From contig NZ_BDCA01000019.1 of assembly GCF_001613265.1 (NCBI RefSeq), positions 62,001-126,000 on the forward strand: 64,000 bases of DNA. The letters are read 5' to 3'. The notes beneath the pieces are model-generated. The model was not told the DNA's origin, ran no database searches, and was given only the letters and a program-made list of their open reading frames with translations. Of the stretch, positions 8,686-17,575 are shown piece by piece (the stretch's first letter is position 1; each line of letters begins with the position of its first letter). Origin of the DNA: Nocardia vermiculata NBRC 100427 (GTDB lineage: Bacteria > Actinomycetota > Actinomycetes > Mycobacteriales > Mycobacteriaceae). The translations under genes were made by a program, and so were the position numbers.

Positions 8686-11118
8686 GTGACGACAGCCTCC
8701 GAATCCGTCAGCACCGAAGCCCCTGCCCGCGCCGTCCCGGATGTCGTGCCGGTCCGGCTGGCCAGCGTCGGCCGCCGCATCGCCGATGAGCTGGACGTGC
8801 GCGACGAACAGGTGCGCGCCGCCGTCGAGTTGCTCGACAGCGGGTCGACCGTGCCGTTCATCGCGCGCTACCGCAAAGAGGTCACCGGTGGCCTCGACGA
8901 TGCGCAGCTGCGGCAGTTGGAGGAGCGGCTGCACTACCTACGCGAACTCGACGATCGCCGCAACACCATCCTGGAATCCATTCGCGGCCAAGGCAAGCTG
9001 GACGCCGCACTCGAACAGCAGCTGATGCTCGCCGAAACCAAGGCGCGCCTGGAAGATATCTACCTGCCGTACAAGCCGAAGCGGCGGACCAAGGCCCAGA
9101 TCGCGCGCGAGGCCGGCCACGAGCCGGTGGCGGATGCGCTGATCGGCGATCCGACGACCGACCCGGCCGGCTACAGCACCGAACAGCTCGACGGGGCCCG
9201 GGCCATCCTGGTGGAACGCTTCGCCGAAGATGCCGACCTGGTGGGCGAACTGCGTGATCTGATGTGGGAACGCGGTCAGGTCAGCTCCCGGGTCCGGCCC
9301 GGCAAGGAAGAGGCCGGCGCGAAGTTCGCCGACTACTTCGAATTCAGCGAACCGTTCGCCAAACTGCCTTCGCATCGGATCCTCGCGTTGCTGCGCGGTG
9401 AGAAGGAGGAGGTGCTGAGCCTGTCGCTGGACCCGGACACCGAGGAACCGGTGCCGGGCGAGCGCACGATCTACGAGGGACGCATCGCGCGCACCTTCGA
9501 TATCGCCGATCAGGGTCGCCCCGCCGACACCTGGCTGCTGGATACCGTGCGCTGGGCGTGGCGCACCAAACTTCAGGTCAGCCTCGGTATCGATACGCGC
9601 ATGCGGCTGCGTCAGTCCGCGGAGAAGGATGCGGTCGACATCTTCGCCGCCAACCTGCGGGATCTGTTGCTGGCTGCTCCGGCCGGAACCCGCACCACGA
9701 TGGGGCTGGATCCGGGCTATCGCACCGGTGTGAAGGTGGCCGTGGTCGACGGGACCGGCAAGGTTGTCGCCACCGAAACCATCTATCCGCACAAGCCGCA
9801 GGGGCAGACGGAGAAATCGCTCGCGGTGCTCGGTGCGCTCGTCGCCCGCTTCGATGTGGATCTCATCGCGATCGGCAACGGCACCGCGTCCCGGGAGACC
9901 GACGCCCTTGCCTCGGAGCTCATCTCGCGAATCGGGGCCACACCCGGCGCGCGCACACCGATCAAGGCCGTGGTCTCGGAGGCCGGTGCGTCGGTGTACT
10001 CTGCCTCGGCTTATGCCTCACAGGAACTTCCCGATCTCGATGTGTCGCTGCGTGGCGCGGTGTCGATTGCGCGCCGGTTGCAGGATCCGCTGGCGGAGCT
10101 GGTGAAGATCGAGCCGAAGTCGATCGGTGTCGGCCAGTATCAGCACGACGTGTCCGAGACGCTGCTGGCCCGCTCGCTGGGGGCGGTCGTGGAGGACGCG
10201 GTGAACGCGGTCGGTGTGGATGTGAATACCGCCTCGGTGCCGCTGCTGTCGCGGGTGTCCGGTGTCGCCGCCTCGGTCGCGGAATCGATCGTGGCGCATC
10301 GCGACGACAACGGCCCGTTCCGCAGCCGTACCGCGTTGCTGCGCGTGCCGCGCTTGGGCCCCAAGGCTTTCGAGCAGTGCGCGGGCTTCCTGCGGATTCG
10401 CGGCGGCGACGATCCGCTTGACGCCTCCGCGGTGCACCCCGAGGCATATCCGGTGGTGCGGCGCATGCTGGAAGCCACCGAGCGTGATGTGCCGGGGTTG
10501 ATCGGCAACACCTCGACGCTGCGTGCGCTGCGCCCGCAGGACTTCACCGATGACACCTTCGGCGTCCCGACCGTCACCGACATCATCGCCGAGTTGGAGA
10601 AACCCGGCCGCGACCCGCGCCCGGAATTCAAGACGGCCGAATTCGCGGCCGGAGTGGAGAAGGTCGCCGATCTGAAACCGGGCATGGTGCTCGAGGGGGC
10701 GGTCACCAATGTGGCGGCCTTCGGTGCCTTCGTCGACGTGGGTGTCCATCAGGACGGTCTGGTGCACGTCTCGGCGATGTCACACTCGTTCGTCCGGGAC
10801 CCGCGCGAGATCGTGAAATCCGGTGATGTGGTGAAGGTCAAGGTGCTCGAGGTCGATGTGGCGCGTCAGCGCATCGGGCTGACCCTGCGGCTGGACGACG
10901 AGCCGGGCGCGGGTAAGGCGGACAAGGCCGGGCAGGGGCCGCGCGGCGGTGGCCAGGCCCGGGGCGGGCAGCCGCGCGCCGGGCAGGGGCAGGGACGCGG
11001 CAACCAGGGCAAATCGGGGCAGGGCAATCAGGGGCGGGGCGGTCGCGGGCAGCAGCGCCGCAGTGAACCGTCCGGGTCCATGGCCGACGCGCTGCGTCGC
11101 GCCGGCTTCGGCCGCTGA
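8686..11118 (+). CDS. tex: Tex-family S1 RNA-binding protein
   Basis: Tex proteins bind nucleic acid and associate with transcription. The Tex N-terminal helical region occupies roughly residues 15-200. It is followed by the YqgF/RNase H-like fold (MGLDPGYRTGVKVAVVDG, about 345-362), helix-hairpin-helix repeats (VPLLSRVSGVAASVAESIVAH) and a C-terminal S1 domain (KPGMVLEGAVTNVAAFGAFVDVGVHQ reading in two halves, about 665-735). A Gly/Gln/Arg-rich disordered tail of some 60 residues follows. The start is GTG 8686 (MTTASESVS); an upstream in-frame ATG at 8617 is less likely. About 810 aa. Confidence 0.92.
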   Translation: MTTASESVSTEAPARAVPDVVPVRLASVGRRIADELDVRDEQVRAAVELLDSGSTVPFIARYRKEVTGGLDDAQLRQLEERLHYLRELDDRRNTILESIRGQGKLDAALEQQLMLAETKARLEDIYLPYKPKRRTKAQIAREAGHEPVADALIGDPTTDPAGYSTEQLDGARAILVERFAEDADLVGELRDLMWERGQVSSRVRPGKEEAGAKFADYFEFSEPFAKLPSHRILALLRGEKEEVLSLSLDPDTEEPVPGERTIYEGRIARTFDIADQGRPADTWLLDTVRWAWRTKLQVSLGIDTRMRLRQSAEKDAVDIFAANLRDLLLAAPAGTRTTMGLDPGYRTGVKVAVVDGTGKVVATETIYPHKPQGQTEKSLAVLGALVARFDVDLIAIGNGTASRETDALASELISRIGATPGARTPIKAVVSEAGASVYSASAYASQELPDLDVSLRGAVSIARRLQDPLAELVKIEPKSIGVGQYQHDVSETLLARSLGAVVEDAVNAVGVDVNTASVPLLSRVSGVAASVAESIVAHRDDNGPFRSRTALLRVPRLGPKAFEQCAGFLRIRGGDDPLDASAVHPEAYPVVRRMLEATERDVPGLIGNTSTLRALRPQDFTDDTFGVPTVTDIIAELEKPGRDPRPEFKTAEFAAGVEKVADLKPGMVLEGAVTNVAAFGAFVDVGVHQDGLVHVSAMSHSFVRDPREIVKSGDVVKVKVLEVDVARQRIGLTLRLDDEPGAGKADKAGQGPRGGGQARGGQPRAGQGQGRGNQGKSGQGNQGRGGRGQQRRSEPSGSMADALRRAGFGR

Positions 11119-11283
11119 GGTCCGGCCCGAGCGGAGAGAACCCGAGAGCGCCGGACGGTGTTCGGCGTTTTCGGTCCGATCGGCCTCGCGTGGTGCTGGA
11201 CAATGGACATGCGGGGCCGGTCCGGCGACGGGTCCCGCGGACCTGAACTCCGAGCGGCGAGCTGAGCGAGGGGGTGCGCGGCC

Positions 11284-12183
11284 GTGCGAGGGTGGATGCA
11301 GGACACGATCATCGGGCAGGGGCGGCTGCCGCTGCTGTGTTTCCTGCTGGGCTTCATCGTCGGATTCCTGCTCATCCGGCTCAGCGTGCGGCTGATCCGT
11401 AAACAGGTGCGGTGGTGGCCGGGCAACCTCAGCGCCGGCGATGTCCACATCCATCACATGGTGTTCGGTGTGGTGCTGGTCTTGTTGTCCGGCCTGGGAC
11501 TGGTTGCCGCCTACGAGAGTGGCGTCGCCACGTTGTCCGCGCTCGCGGCCCTGTTCGGCCTCGGTGCCGCACTGATACTCGACGAATTCGCGCTGATCTA
11601 TTACCTGCGTGACGTGTACTGGGAGGAACAGGGCCGCACCTCGGTCGACGCGGTCTTCGTCGCGGTGGCCGTGACCGGGTTGCTCCTGCTGGGGATCCAT
11701 CCGCTGTGGCTGCTCGACTTCAACGACATTCGCCACGACACCAGCGTGGTCGGACGTGCGCAGGTCAGTGCGTTCGCGGTGGTGAACCTGGTCCTGGCCG
11801 CGATCGTCATCGCCAAGGGCAAGATCTGGACCGGATTGTTCGGCATGTTCTTCCTGCCGCTGCTGGTCATCGGTGCGCTGCGACTGAGCCGTCCCGGTGC
11901 CCCCTGGGCGCGCTGGCGCTACGGCGACCGGCGCCGGCTCATGTATCGCGCGGTCGTGCGGGAACGCCGGTATCGGCGGCCGGTCATCCGGGCCAAGATC
12001 TACGTCCAGGACCTGGTGGCCGGCAAGCCCGACCGCACCCACGTACGCGTGGCCGCGGAGGAGGTGCTGACCCGCACGGTGGTGCCCGCTCCGCCGGCAC
12101 CGCCACGTTCCAGGCAGCGACTGTCCGGTCACCCCTCCGATGATCCGGCGTCCCCGGAGGCGGTCGACCAGCACCACGAGTGA
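11284..12183 (+). CDS. Conserved polytopic membrane protein
   Basis: A 299-aa protein with about six hydrophobic segments between residues 15 and 200, then a cytoplasmic-looking basic tail rich in Arg. A conserved-looking GDVHIHHMVFG motif lies after the first membrane segment, with DEFALIYYLRDVYWEEQGR in the third loop. The His cluster could bind a metal, but no function can be assigned. The start is GTG 11284; ATG 11296 is an alternative. It lies 165 bp after tex, with nothing recognisable in the gap. Confidence 0.7.
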   Translation: MRGWMQDTIIGQGRLPLLCFLLGFIVGFLLIRLSVRLIRKQVRWWPGNLSAGDVHIHHMVFGVVLVLLSGLGLVAAYESGVATLSALAALFGLGAALILDEFALIYYLRDVYWEEQGRTSVDAVFVAVAVTGLLLLGIHPLWLLDFNDIRHDTSVVGRAQVSAFAVVNLVLAAIVIAKGKIWTGLFGMFFLPLLVIGALRLSRPGAPWARWRYGDRRRLMYRAVVRERRYRRPVIRAKIYVQDLVAGKPDRTHVRVAAEEVLTRTVVPAPPAPPRSRQRLSGHPSDDPASPEAVDQHHE

Positions 12184-12208
12184 ATTCTGCCTTCGGTATG
12201 GTGCTGGC

Positions 12209-12718
12209 ATGCACCGTCGGCCGCTCTCCCACGCCGGGGGCCGGCGTGTGTGGGTGGCAGTAGTTCTCGCGACGCTGGTGGTGTCGCTGATCGGTGTCTG
12301 CGGGCCGATGACGGGGCATCGCTCGGTCGTACCGGAGGCTGCCGGTTCCGCCGCAACCGCTGTCGAGTCCGTGCCGCGGACGACCCTCGTGCCGGCCGCC
12401 GACGAGGGCGTGTCACCGGACATCGCGAACCCGGACCACGACCGGACCGGGGAGGCAGCCCCTCGGGCAGACGAATCTCTCCCCGCGGTGACCGCGGTCC
12501 GCGGGACACCGCCGCAGCGGTGCGGCGGGCCTGCGATCCATGTCGACGCGGATGTGTCGGCGACGGCATCGGTGCCGCGCGGCGATCTCGTGGTCACCGC
12601 GCTCCGCGCCGCGATCGCGGCGCCGTTCGGACTTCCACCCGCGCTCGTCGAGGTGCACGTCTCCGACCAGGAGCCGCCGCCGACGGCGCCACACCTGAGC
12701 ACGGTGTTGCGGATTTAG
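12209..12718 (+). CDS. Hypothetical exported or membrane-anchored protein
   Basis: A 169-aa protein starting at ATG 12209, with a basic N-terminus and one hydrophobic stretch (VWVAVVLATLVVSLIGVCG, about residues 14-32) that could be a signal peptide or anchor. The Cys at its end does not fit a strict lipobox. The rest is Ala/Pro/Glu-rich with no recognised domain. It lies between a membrane protein and the DsbA-like gene, so it may work at the cell surface, but no role is supported. Confidence 0.55.
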   Translation: MHRRPLSHAGGRRVWVAVVLATLVVSLIGVCGPMTGHRSVVPEAAGSAATAVESVPRTTLVPAADEGVSPDIANPDHDRTGEAAPRADESLPAVTAVRGTPPQRCGGPAIHVDADVSATASVPRGDLVVTALRAAIAAPFGLPPALVEVHVSDQEPPPTAPHLSTVLRI

Positions 12719-12819
12719 ATGACCCGTCCCGAGCTGCCGTACGGAACCGGCAGGTCGGGCCTTGGTCCGCTACCCATCATCGTCGGGCCCGCATCGTTCG
12801 GGCCATCAGGAGAACTGTC

Positions 12820-13623
12820 ATGTCCGCACGCAGTAGAGCTGTGTCTTCTTCCCGTTCCGGATCCGCAACCCCGCCCGAACTGCCCGGCCGGCCGCCGTGG
12901 TGGCGTCGCAGCCGGATGATTGTCGGCATCCTCGCGCTTGCCGCTGCCGTCGCACTGCTGTCGGTCGCCGTTGTCGGCCTGGTGAACAGCGGCGACGGCA
13001 CCGGCACAGACGATTCCGCCGCCGCCACGAGCGATCAGGGCCCGGTATACCCGGAGCTCGCGGCACTGGCTCGTCGTCACCAGGCAGACCCGATGGCACG
13101 GGGCCGGGCCGATGCCCCCGTGGTGCTGATCGAGTACTCCGACTTCCAATGCCCGTTCTGTAAGCAGTTCGCCCGCGACACCGAACCCGAGCTGATCGAG
13201 GAATACGTGCGCGCGGGAGTGCTGCGCATCGAATGGCGGAATATGCCGGTCTTCGGCCCGGAATCCGAAACCGCCGCGGCCGCCGGGTGGGCCGCCGCGC
13301 AACAGGGAAAGTTCTGGGAATTCCACGATGCGCTCTACACGAACGCGCCCGATCGGAAGAATTCCGGTGCCTTCACCGAGGATCATCTGGCCGAACTGGC
13401 CGCGGGTGCCGGAGTCGCCGATATCGCAAGGTTCCGTGCCGATCTGGCGTCGCCGGCCGCGGCGCAGGCCGTACAAACCGATCTGACCGAAGGCCTCCGC
13501 ATCGGGGTCAATTCCACGCCGGCGTTTCTGATCAATGGGCGCCCGATGCTCGGCGCCCAGCCGATCACGCAGTTCCGTGCCTATGTGGATGCCGCGGCGC
13601 GTGCTGCGAGGTCCACGAAATGA
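12820..13623 (+). CDS. Membrane-anchored DsbA-like thioredoxin-fold protein
   Basis: An extracytoplasmic thiol-disulfide oxidoreductase of the DsbA/DSBA-like thioredoxin family. One membrane anchor lies at about residues 33-56, then the thioredoxin fold with active site YSDFQCPFCKQF (CPFC) around residues 106-117. The cis-Pro loop GVNSTPAFLING is near residue 230. The start ATG 12820 has AGGAGA at 12808-12813. The 267-aa protein's TGA overlaps the ATG of a CcdA-like gene, so the pair probably works as an electron-transfer unit. Confidence 0.88.
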   Translation: MSARSRAVSSSRSGSATPPELPGRPPWWRRSRMIVGILALAAAVALLSVAVVGLVNSGDGTGTDDSAAATSDQGPVYPELAALARRHQADPMARGRADAPVVLIEYSDFQCPFCKQFARDTEPELIEEYVRAGVLRIEWRNMPVFGPESETAAAAGWAAAQQGKFWEFHDALYTNAPDRKNSGAFTEDHLAELAAGAGVADIARFRADLASPAAAQAVQTDLTEGLRIGVNSTPAFLINGRPMLGAQPITQFRAYVDAAARAARSTK

Positions 13624-14495
13624 CCGGCGGTATCGGGCTTTTCGCCGCGTTCCTCGGTGGGCTGCTGGCGCTGGTCAGTCCGTGTAGCGCGCTGCTGCTT
13701 CCCAGCTTCTTCGCCTATTCGTTCGGCTCCCGGGCGGCGCTGCTCGGACGGACACTGACCTTCTATCTCGGCTTGCTGACCACGTTGGTGCCGTTGGGTG
13801 CGGCCGGGTCGATGGCCGGGCGTCTGCTGGTCGGCCACCGTGACCTGTTGATCACCATCGGAGGCGTCGCGGTGATCGTGTTCGGTGTGCTGCAGATTCT
13901 CGGTCGCGGATTCGCCCCGGCCTTCGCGCAACGGGCCGCGTTACGGCGAATCCGGGCCGACGGAGGCTGGGGTGTATTCCTGCTCGGCTCGGTGTACGGG
14001 CTGGCCGGATTCTGCGCGGGTCCGATTCTCGGTTCGATTCTGACGGTGGCCGCGATGGGCGGTTCACCGGTCCGGGGTGCGGTGCTGTTGGCGGTGTACG
14101 GGCTGGGCATGGCTGCGCCGCTGTTCGTGCTGGCCTTGTTGTGGGATCGCTTCGAGCTGGGTCGGCGCAGTTGGTTGCGTGGGCGTGTGATCACGCTCGG
14201 GCGGTTGCACCTGCACACCACCTCCACGGTGTCGGGATTGATCTTCATTGCGCTGGGAGTGGTACTGCTGCTTTTCGACGGTGCGGTGGTGGCTCCCGCG
14301 ACGCTGGACGTGGGCACCCAGTTCGCGCTCGAGGACCGGGCGCGTGCTCTCGGCTCCGCGATCACCGACAGCACCGTGCTGCTCATTGTGGGAGCAGCCG
14401 CGCTCGGTATCGTCGCCTGGCGGGCGCTGTCGCGTGGTGCCGCGGCGCGTGCGACCCGCGCAGCGGTATCCGATGACGAGCAGGATGTGCGGTGA
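13620..14495 (+). CDS. CcdA/DsbD-like thiol-redox membrane protein
   Basis: A polytopic inner-membrane protein of 291 aa that should carry reducing equivalents across the membrane. The paired Cys motifs of the CcdA family are visible: LVSPCSALLLPSF in the first helix (Cys about residue 22) and GLAGFCAGPILGS in a later helix. Around seven hydrophobic segments can be counted. It overlaps the DsbA-like gene by ATGA, which supports a shared redox function. The large loop before the last helix (VAPATLDVGTQFALEDRARAL) is presumably external. Confidence 0.85.
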   Translation: MTGGIGLFAAFLGGLLALVSPCSALLLPSFFAYSFGSRAALLGRTLTFYLGLLTTLVPLGAAGSMAGRLLVGHRDLLITIGGVAVIVFGVLQILGRGFAPAFAQRAALRRIRADGGWGVFLLGSVYGLAGFCAGPILGSILTVAAMGGSPVRGAVLLAVYGLGMAAPLFVLALLWDRFELGRRSWLRGRVITLGRLHLHTTSTVSGLIFIALGVVLLLFDGAVVAPATLDVGTQFALEDRARALGSAITDSTVLLIVGAAALGIVAWRALSRGAAARATRAAVSDDEQDVR

Positions 14496-14509
14496 TCAAG
14501 GGGCGATTT

Positions 14510-14538
14510 TTGTCGCTACCTGCCGGTCTGGCACAATG
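14510..14538 (+). promoter_or_regulatory. Putative rplS promoter
   Basis: TTGTCG at 14510-14515 is followed, 17 bp later, by ACAATG (14533-14538) within TCTGGCACAATG. The same -10 context appears upstream of rpsP. The predicted start would leave a leader of about 110 nt before rplS. Confidence 0.4.
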
Positions 14539-14654
14539 TTCGGGTTGCCCCTGGTCGGAGTCGGCCCGGCGCACCGCCCACTATCCTGAGCACGAACCGG
14601 CCGAGCTCTCGCCGCCAGGTTCCTCTGTTCACGCGAACCTCTTGAAGGACGGAC

Positions 14655-14996
14655 ATGAACACCCTCGACTTCGTCGACGAAAAGTCGCTGCGCACCGATA
14701 TCCCCGAGTTCCGCCCGGGTGACACGGTGAACGTGCACGTGAAGGTTATCGAAGGCAACAAGGAGCGCATCCAGGTCTTCAAGGGTGCGGTCATCCGCCG
14801 CCAGGGTGGCGGCATCCGCGAGACCTTCACCGTGCGCAAGGTGTCGTTCGGTGTGGGTGTCGAGCGCACCTACCCGGTCCACAGCCCCAACATCGACCAC
14901 ATCGATGTCGTGACCCGCGGTGATGTCCGCCGGGCGAAGCTGTACTACCTGCGCGACCTGCGCGGTAAGGCCGCCAAGATCAAGGAGAAGCGCTGA
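14655..14996 (+). CDS. rplS: 50S ribosomal protein L19
   Basis: Large-subunit protein at the 30S-50S interface. The 113-aa sequence contains the family core FRPGDTVNVHVKVIEGNKER, FKGAVIRRQGGGIRETFTVRK and the C-terminal RRAKLYYLRDLRGKAAKIKEK. The start ATG 14655 is preceded by AAGGACGG. A clear hairpin terminator begins 34 bp after the stop, and a putative promoter lies upstream, so it is probably transcribed alone. Confidence 0.98.
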   Translation: MNTLDFVDEKSLRTDIPEFRPGDTVNVHVKVIEGNKERIQVFKGAVIRRQGGGIRETFTVRKVSFGVGVERTYPVHSPNIDHIDVVTRGDVRRAKLYYLRDLRGKAAKIKEKR

Positions 14997-15029
14997 GCTC
15001 ACGGGCACCTGCCCGCTCCTGCGCTCGAA

Positions 15030-15061
15030 CCCCCGGCCCTGGCGGCCGGGGGTTCCCTTTT
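15030..15061 (+). terminator. Intrinsic terminator after rplS
   Basis: CCCCCGGCC (15030-15038) pairs perfectly with GGCCGGGGG (15044-15052) around CTGGC, and is followed by TTCCCTTTTG. The T-rich tail makes this one of the more classical terminators in the window. Confidence 0.85.
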
Positions 15062-15129
15062 GTCCGACTCGACGGCTGCCGGGTGCGCCCGAACGACGGT
15101 GAACGCAGCTGCGGGATAACCTGTTCGGC

Positions 15130-15957
15130 GTGACAGACGAAAGCGAGTCGGTGGCGGTGCCTGGATCCGATGACGAAGACACGGGCAGGTCCGCATCGCG
15201 ACGCCGTCGGCAGGGCGGTAAAAAGAAGCGGAAGCAGCGCCCCTTCTGGCAGGAATTGCCGATTCTCGTCGTCATCGCTGCGGTCATCGCCGCGCTGGTG
15301 GTCAACTTCATCGGCAGGCCGTACGTGATTCCGTCGGAGTCGATGGAGCCCACGCTGCACGGATGCACCGGATGTACCGGAGACCGAATCTACGTCGAGA
15401 AGCTCAGCTACGACTTCGGCGATCCGAAGCCCGGTGACGTGGTGGTGTTCAAGGGCCCGAGCGGTTCGTGGAACCGCGGCTATCATTCCAACCGCTCCAG
15501 CAACACCGTCGTGCGCGGCGTGCAGAACTTCTTCTCCTTCTTCGGTCTGGTGCCCCCGGACGAGAACGATCTCGTCAAGCGAGTGATCGCGGTGGGTGGT
15601 CAGACCGTGCAGTGTTGCGATGTCCAGGGGCGGGTCATGGTGGACGGTAAAGCCCTGGACGAGCCGTATGCCCACTACGATTACCCGTACCAGCCCGGCC
15701 TTCCGTATGCGACCAAGGTGGCCGGCGGGTTGTCGGTCAACCCGATCGGGCGCGAATTCGGCCCGATCCAGGTGCCCGAGGGCAACCTGTGGGTGATGGG
15801 TGACAATCGCAGTCATTCGCTCGACTCACGCGGCCACGTCGACGACGAGTTCTCCGGAACCGTGCCGATCGACGACGTCCGGGGTAAGACGGTGTTCAGG
15901 ATCTGGCCGCTCAACCGGATCGGGCCGGTGCACTCGGAGAATGCGCAGGAGAACTGA
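15130..15957 (+). CDS. lepB: Signal peptidase I
   Basis: Membrane serine protease that removes Sec and Tat signal peptides. A basic, charged N-terminus (about residues 20-38) is followed by one membrane segment (about 43-61) and the catalytic Ser in IPSESMEPTL (Ser71). The general-base Lys lies in DLVKRVIAVGG, and the box-E motif is GDNRSHSLDSR. Two Cys (GCTGCTGD) follow the Ser box. The start is GTG 15130; 275 aa is the usual actinobacterial length. It lies between rplS and rnhB, as in mycobacteria. Confidence 0.95.
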   Translation: MTDESESVAVPGSDDEDTGRSASRRRRQGGKKKRKQRPFWQELPILVVIAAVIAALVVNFIGRPYVIPSESMEPTLHGCTGCTGDRIYVEKLSYDFGDPKPGDVVVFKGPSGSWNRGYHSNRSSNTVVRGVQNFFSFFGLVPPDENDLVKRVIAVGGQTVQCCDVQGRVMVDGKALDEPYAHYDYPYQPGLPYATKVAGGLSVNPIGREFGPIQVPEGNLWVMGDNRSHSLDSRGHVDDEFSGTVPIDDVRGKTVFRIWPLNRIGPVHSENAQEN

Positions 15958-16009
15958 TCCGGCGCTCGCGCGGGATAATCGAGGAATCGGTAGTCGAACG
16001 GTAGGTGCA

Positions 16010-16762
16010 GTGGCGGAAATATCGCGACGCACGGCACGCAATGGTAAGTCCGGCACGACGGCACGGAACGGGGACTGGCCGCCACGGGTGGTGATGCGGC
16101 GGGCCGGTGGTCTGCGCACGCTGGAGGCAGCGCTGATCCGCAGTGGTCTGGGGCCGGTGGCCGGGGTCGACGAGGCGGGACGTGGATGCTGTGCGGGGCC
16201 GTTGGTCGTCGCCTCGTGTCTGCTGGCCCCCAAGGCTTACGATTCCCTTGCGGGGCTGGACGATTCGAAGAAGCTCACCGAGAACGAGCGCGAGCGGCTG
16301 TATCCGATCATCACCCGCCGCGCACTGGCCTGGCAGGTGGTGGTGATACCCGCGTGGGAGATCGATGCGATCGGAATCCACGTGGCCAATATCGAAGGCA
16401 TGCGCCGTGCGGTCGCCGGGCTGGAGACACGGCCGGGATATGTGCTGACCGACGGCTTCCGGGTGCCCGGTATCAGCGTGCCGTCGTTACCGGTGATCGG
16501 CGGGGATGCGGCAGCGGCCTGTATCGCGGCGGCGAGCATCCTGGCCAAGGTCACCCGTGACCGCATCATGGTCGAGATGGACGGTGCGCTGCCCGGGTAC
16601 GGATTCGCGACGCACAAGGGATACAACACCCCGGAACACCTGGCGGCGCTCGCGCGGCTCGGGCCGAGCGAGGAACATCGGCGGTCGTGGCGAAATGTCC
16701 GCGGCCTGGAATCGGACGGGACGACCGGGCGAGTGGTTGCCGACCCGGCCCATGCGAGATGA
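16010..16762 (+). CDS. rnhB: Ribonuclease HII
   Basis: Removes ribonucleotides from DNA and the RNA of RNA-DNA hybrids. The first catalytic Asp/Glu pair is in GVDEAGRG, later acidic residues are in YVLTDGFRVPG and KVTRDRIM, and the substrate-recognition motif HKGYNT is near the C-terminus. I start it at GTG 16010, giving 250 aa; ATG 16094 inside the basic N-terminal extension would give a more typical length. It follows lepB by 52 bp and precedes the DUF2469 gene, a conserved actinobacterial order. Confidence 0.9.
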   Translation: MAEISRRTARNGKSGTTARNGDWPPRVVMRRAGGLRTLEAALIRSGLGPVAGVDEAGRGCCAGPLVVASCLLAPKAYDSLAGLDDSKKLTENERERLYPIITRRALAWQVVVIPAWEIDAIGIHVANIEGMRRAVAGLETRPGYVLTDGFRVPGISVPSLPVIGGDAAAACIAAASILAKVTRDRIMVEMDGALPGYGFATHKGYNTPEHLAALARLGPSEEHRRSWRNVRGLESDGTTGRVVADPAHAR

Positions 16763-16805
16763 TGTCAGTACACGCATCGTGGCGATAAGGAGGAAGTCCC
16801 ACCCG

Positions 16806-17111
16806 ATGAGCGCCGAAGACCTCGAGAAGTACGAAACCGAGATGGAACTCTCGCTGTATCGCGAGTACAAGGACATCGTCGGTCAGTTCTCGTACGTGGT
16901 GGAGACCGAACGTCGCTTCTACCTCGCCAATTCCGTCGAACTGCGACCGCAGAACGCCGACGGAGAGGTGTATTTCGAGGTGCGGATGTCGGATGCCTGG
17001 GTATGGGACATGTATCGGCCTGCACGCTTCGTCAAGCATGTGCGGGTCATCACCTTCAAGGATGTGAACATCGAAGAGCTGGAGAAACCGGACCTGCGCC
17101 TGCCCGACTAG
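16806..17111 (+). CDS. DUF2469 family protein
   Basis: A 101-aa acidic soluble protein found next to rnhB throughout Actinobacteria; its function is not established. The sequence starts MSAEDLEKYETEMELSLYRE and has a hydrophobic middle (FSYVVETERRFYLANSVEL). The start ATG 16806 is preceded by AAGGAGGAAG. No catalytic motif is visible. Confidence 0.92.
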   Translation: MSAEDLEKYETEMELSLYREYKDIVGQFSYVVETERRFYLANSVELRPQNADGEVYFEVRMSDAWVWDMYRPARFVKHVRVITFKDVNIEELEKPDLRLPD

Positions 17112-17218
17112 GGGGTGCGCGCCGGCCGTTCGTCCACAGTCGGCCACTTCTCCACAGGGAATCTGTTCGCCCAGGTGAGATCGCCGGCGCGGGAGTGGCC
17201 ACACGCCATGCTGAGCGG

Positions 17219-17575
17219 GTGGCACATAATCTGGCGCTGGGCGCACACGGGGAAGAGCTCGCCGCGCAGTTTCTGCACGGGGCGGGCATGGAAATCGTCG
17301 AACGGAACTGGCGGTGTCGCTACGGCGAGCTGGACGTCATCGCCCGGGAGGGTGACACCACCGTCTTCGTGGAGGTGAAGACCCGTTCCGGACTCGGGTT
17401 CGGCACCCCGGCCGAGGCGGTGACCTTCACCAAGCAGCAGCGCATCCGCCGTTTGGCGCTGCTGTGGCTGGCCGAGCAGAGCGGCCCGTGGCGTCGAATC
17501 CGGTTCGACGTCGTGTCGGTACTGGTTCCACGCGGCGGTGAACCGCGAATCGAGCACGTCCAGGCCGCATTCTGA
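17219..17575 (+). CDS. YraN/UPF0102 family nuclease-like protein
   Basis: A 118-aa protein with the restriction-endonuclease-like core: RYGELDVIARE followed by TTVFVEVKTRS, giving the E...D...ExK pattern of the fold. It is probably a DNA-processing factor, but its role is not established. GTG 17219 (MAHNLALGAHGEELA) is chosen to match family length; GTG 17195 is an alternative. Its stop shares one base with the comM ATG, so it is coupled to comM and probably to dprA. Confidence 0.85.
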   Translation: MAHNLALGAHGEELAAQFLHGAGMEIVERNWRCRYGELDVIAREGDTTVFVEVKTRSGLGFGTPAEAVTFTKQQRIRRLALLWLAEQSGPWRRIRFDVVSVLVPRGGEPRIEHVQAAF

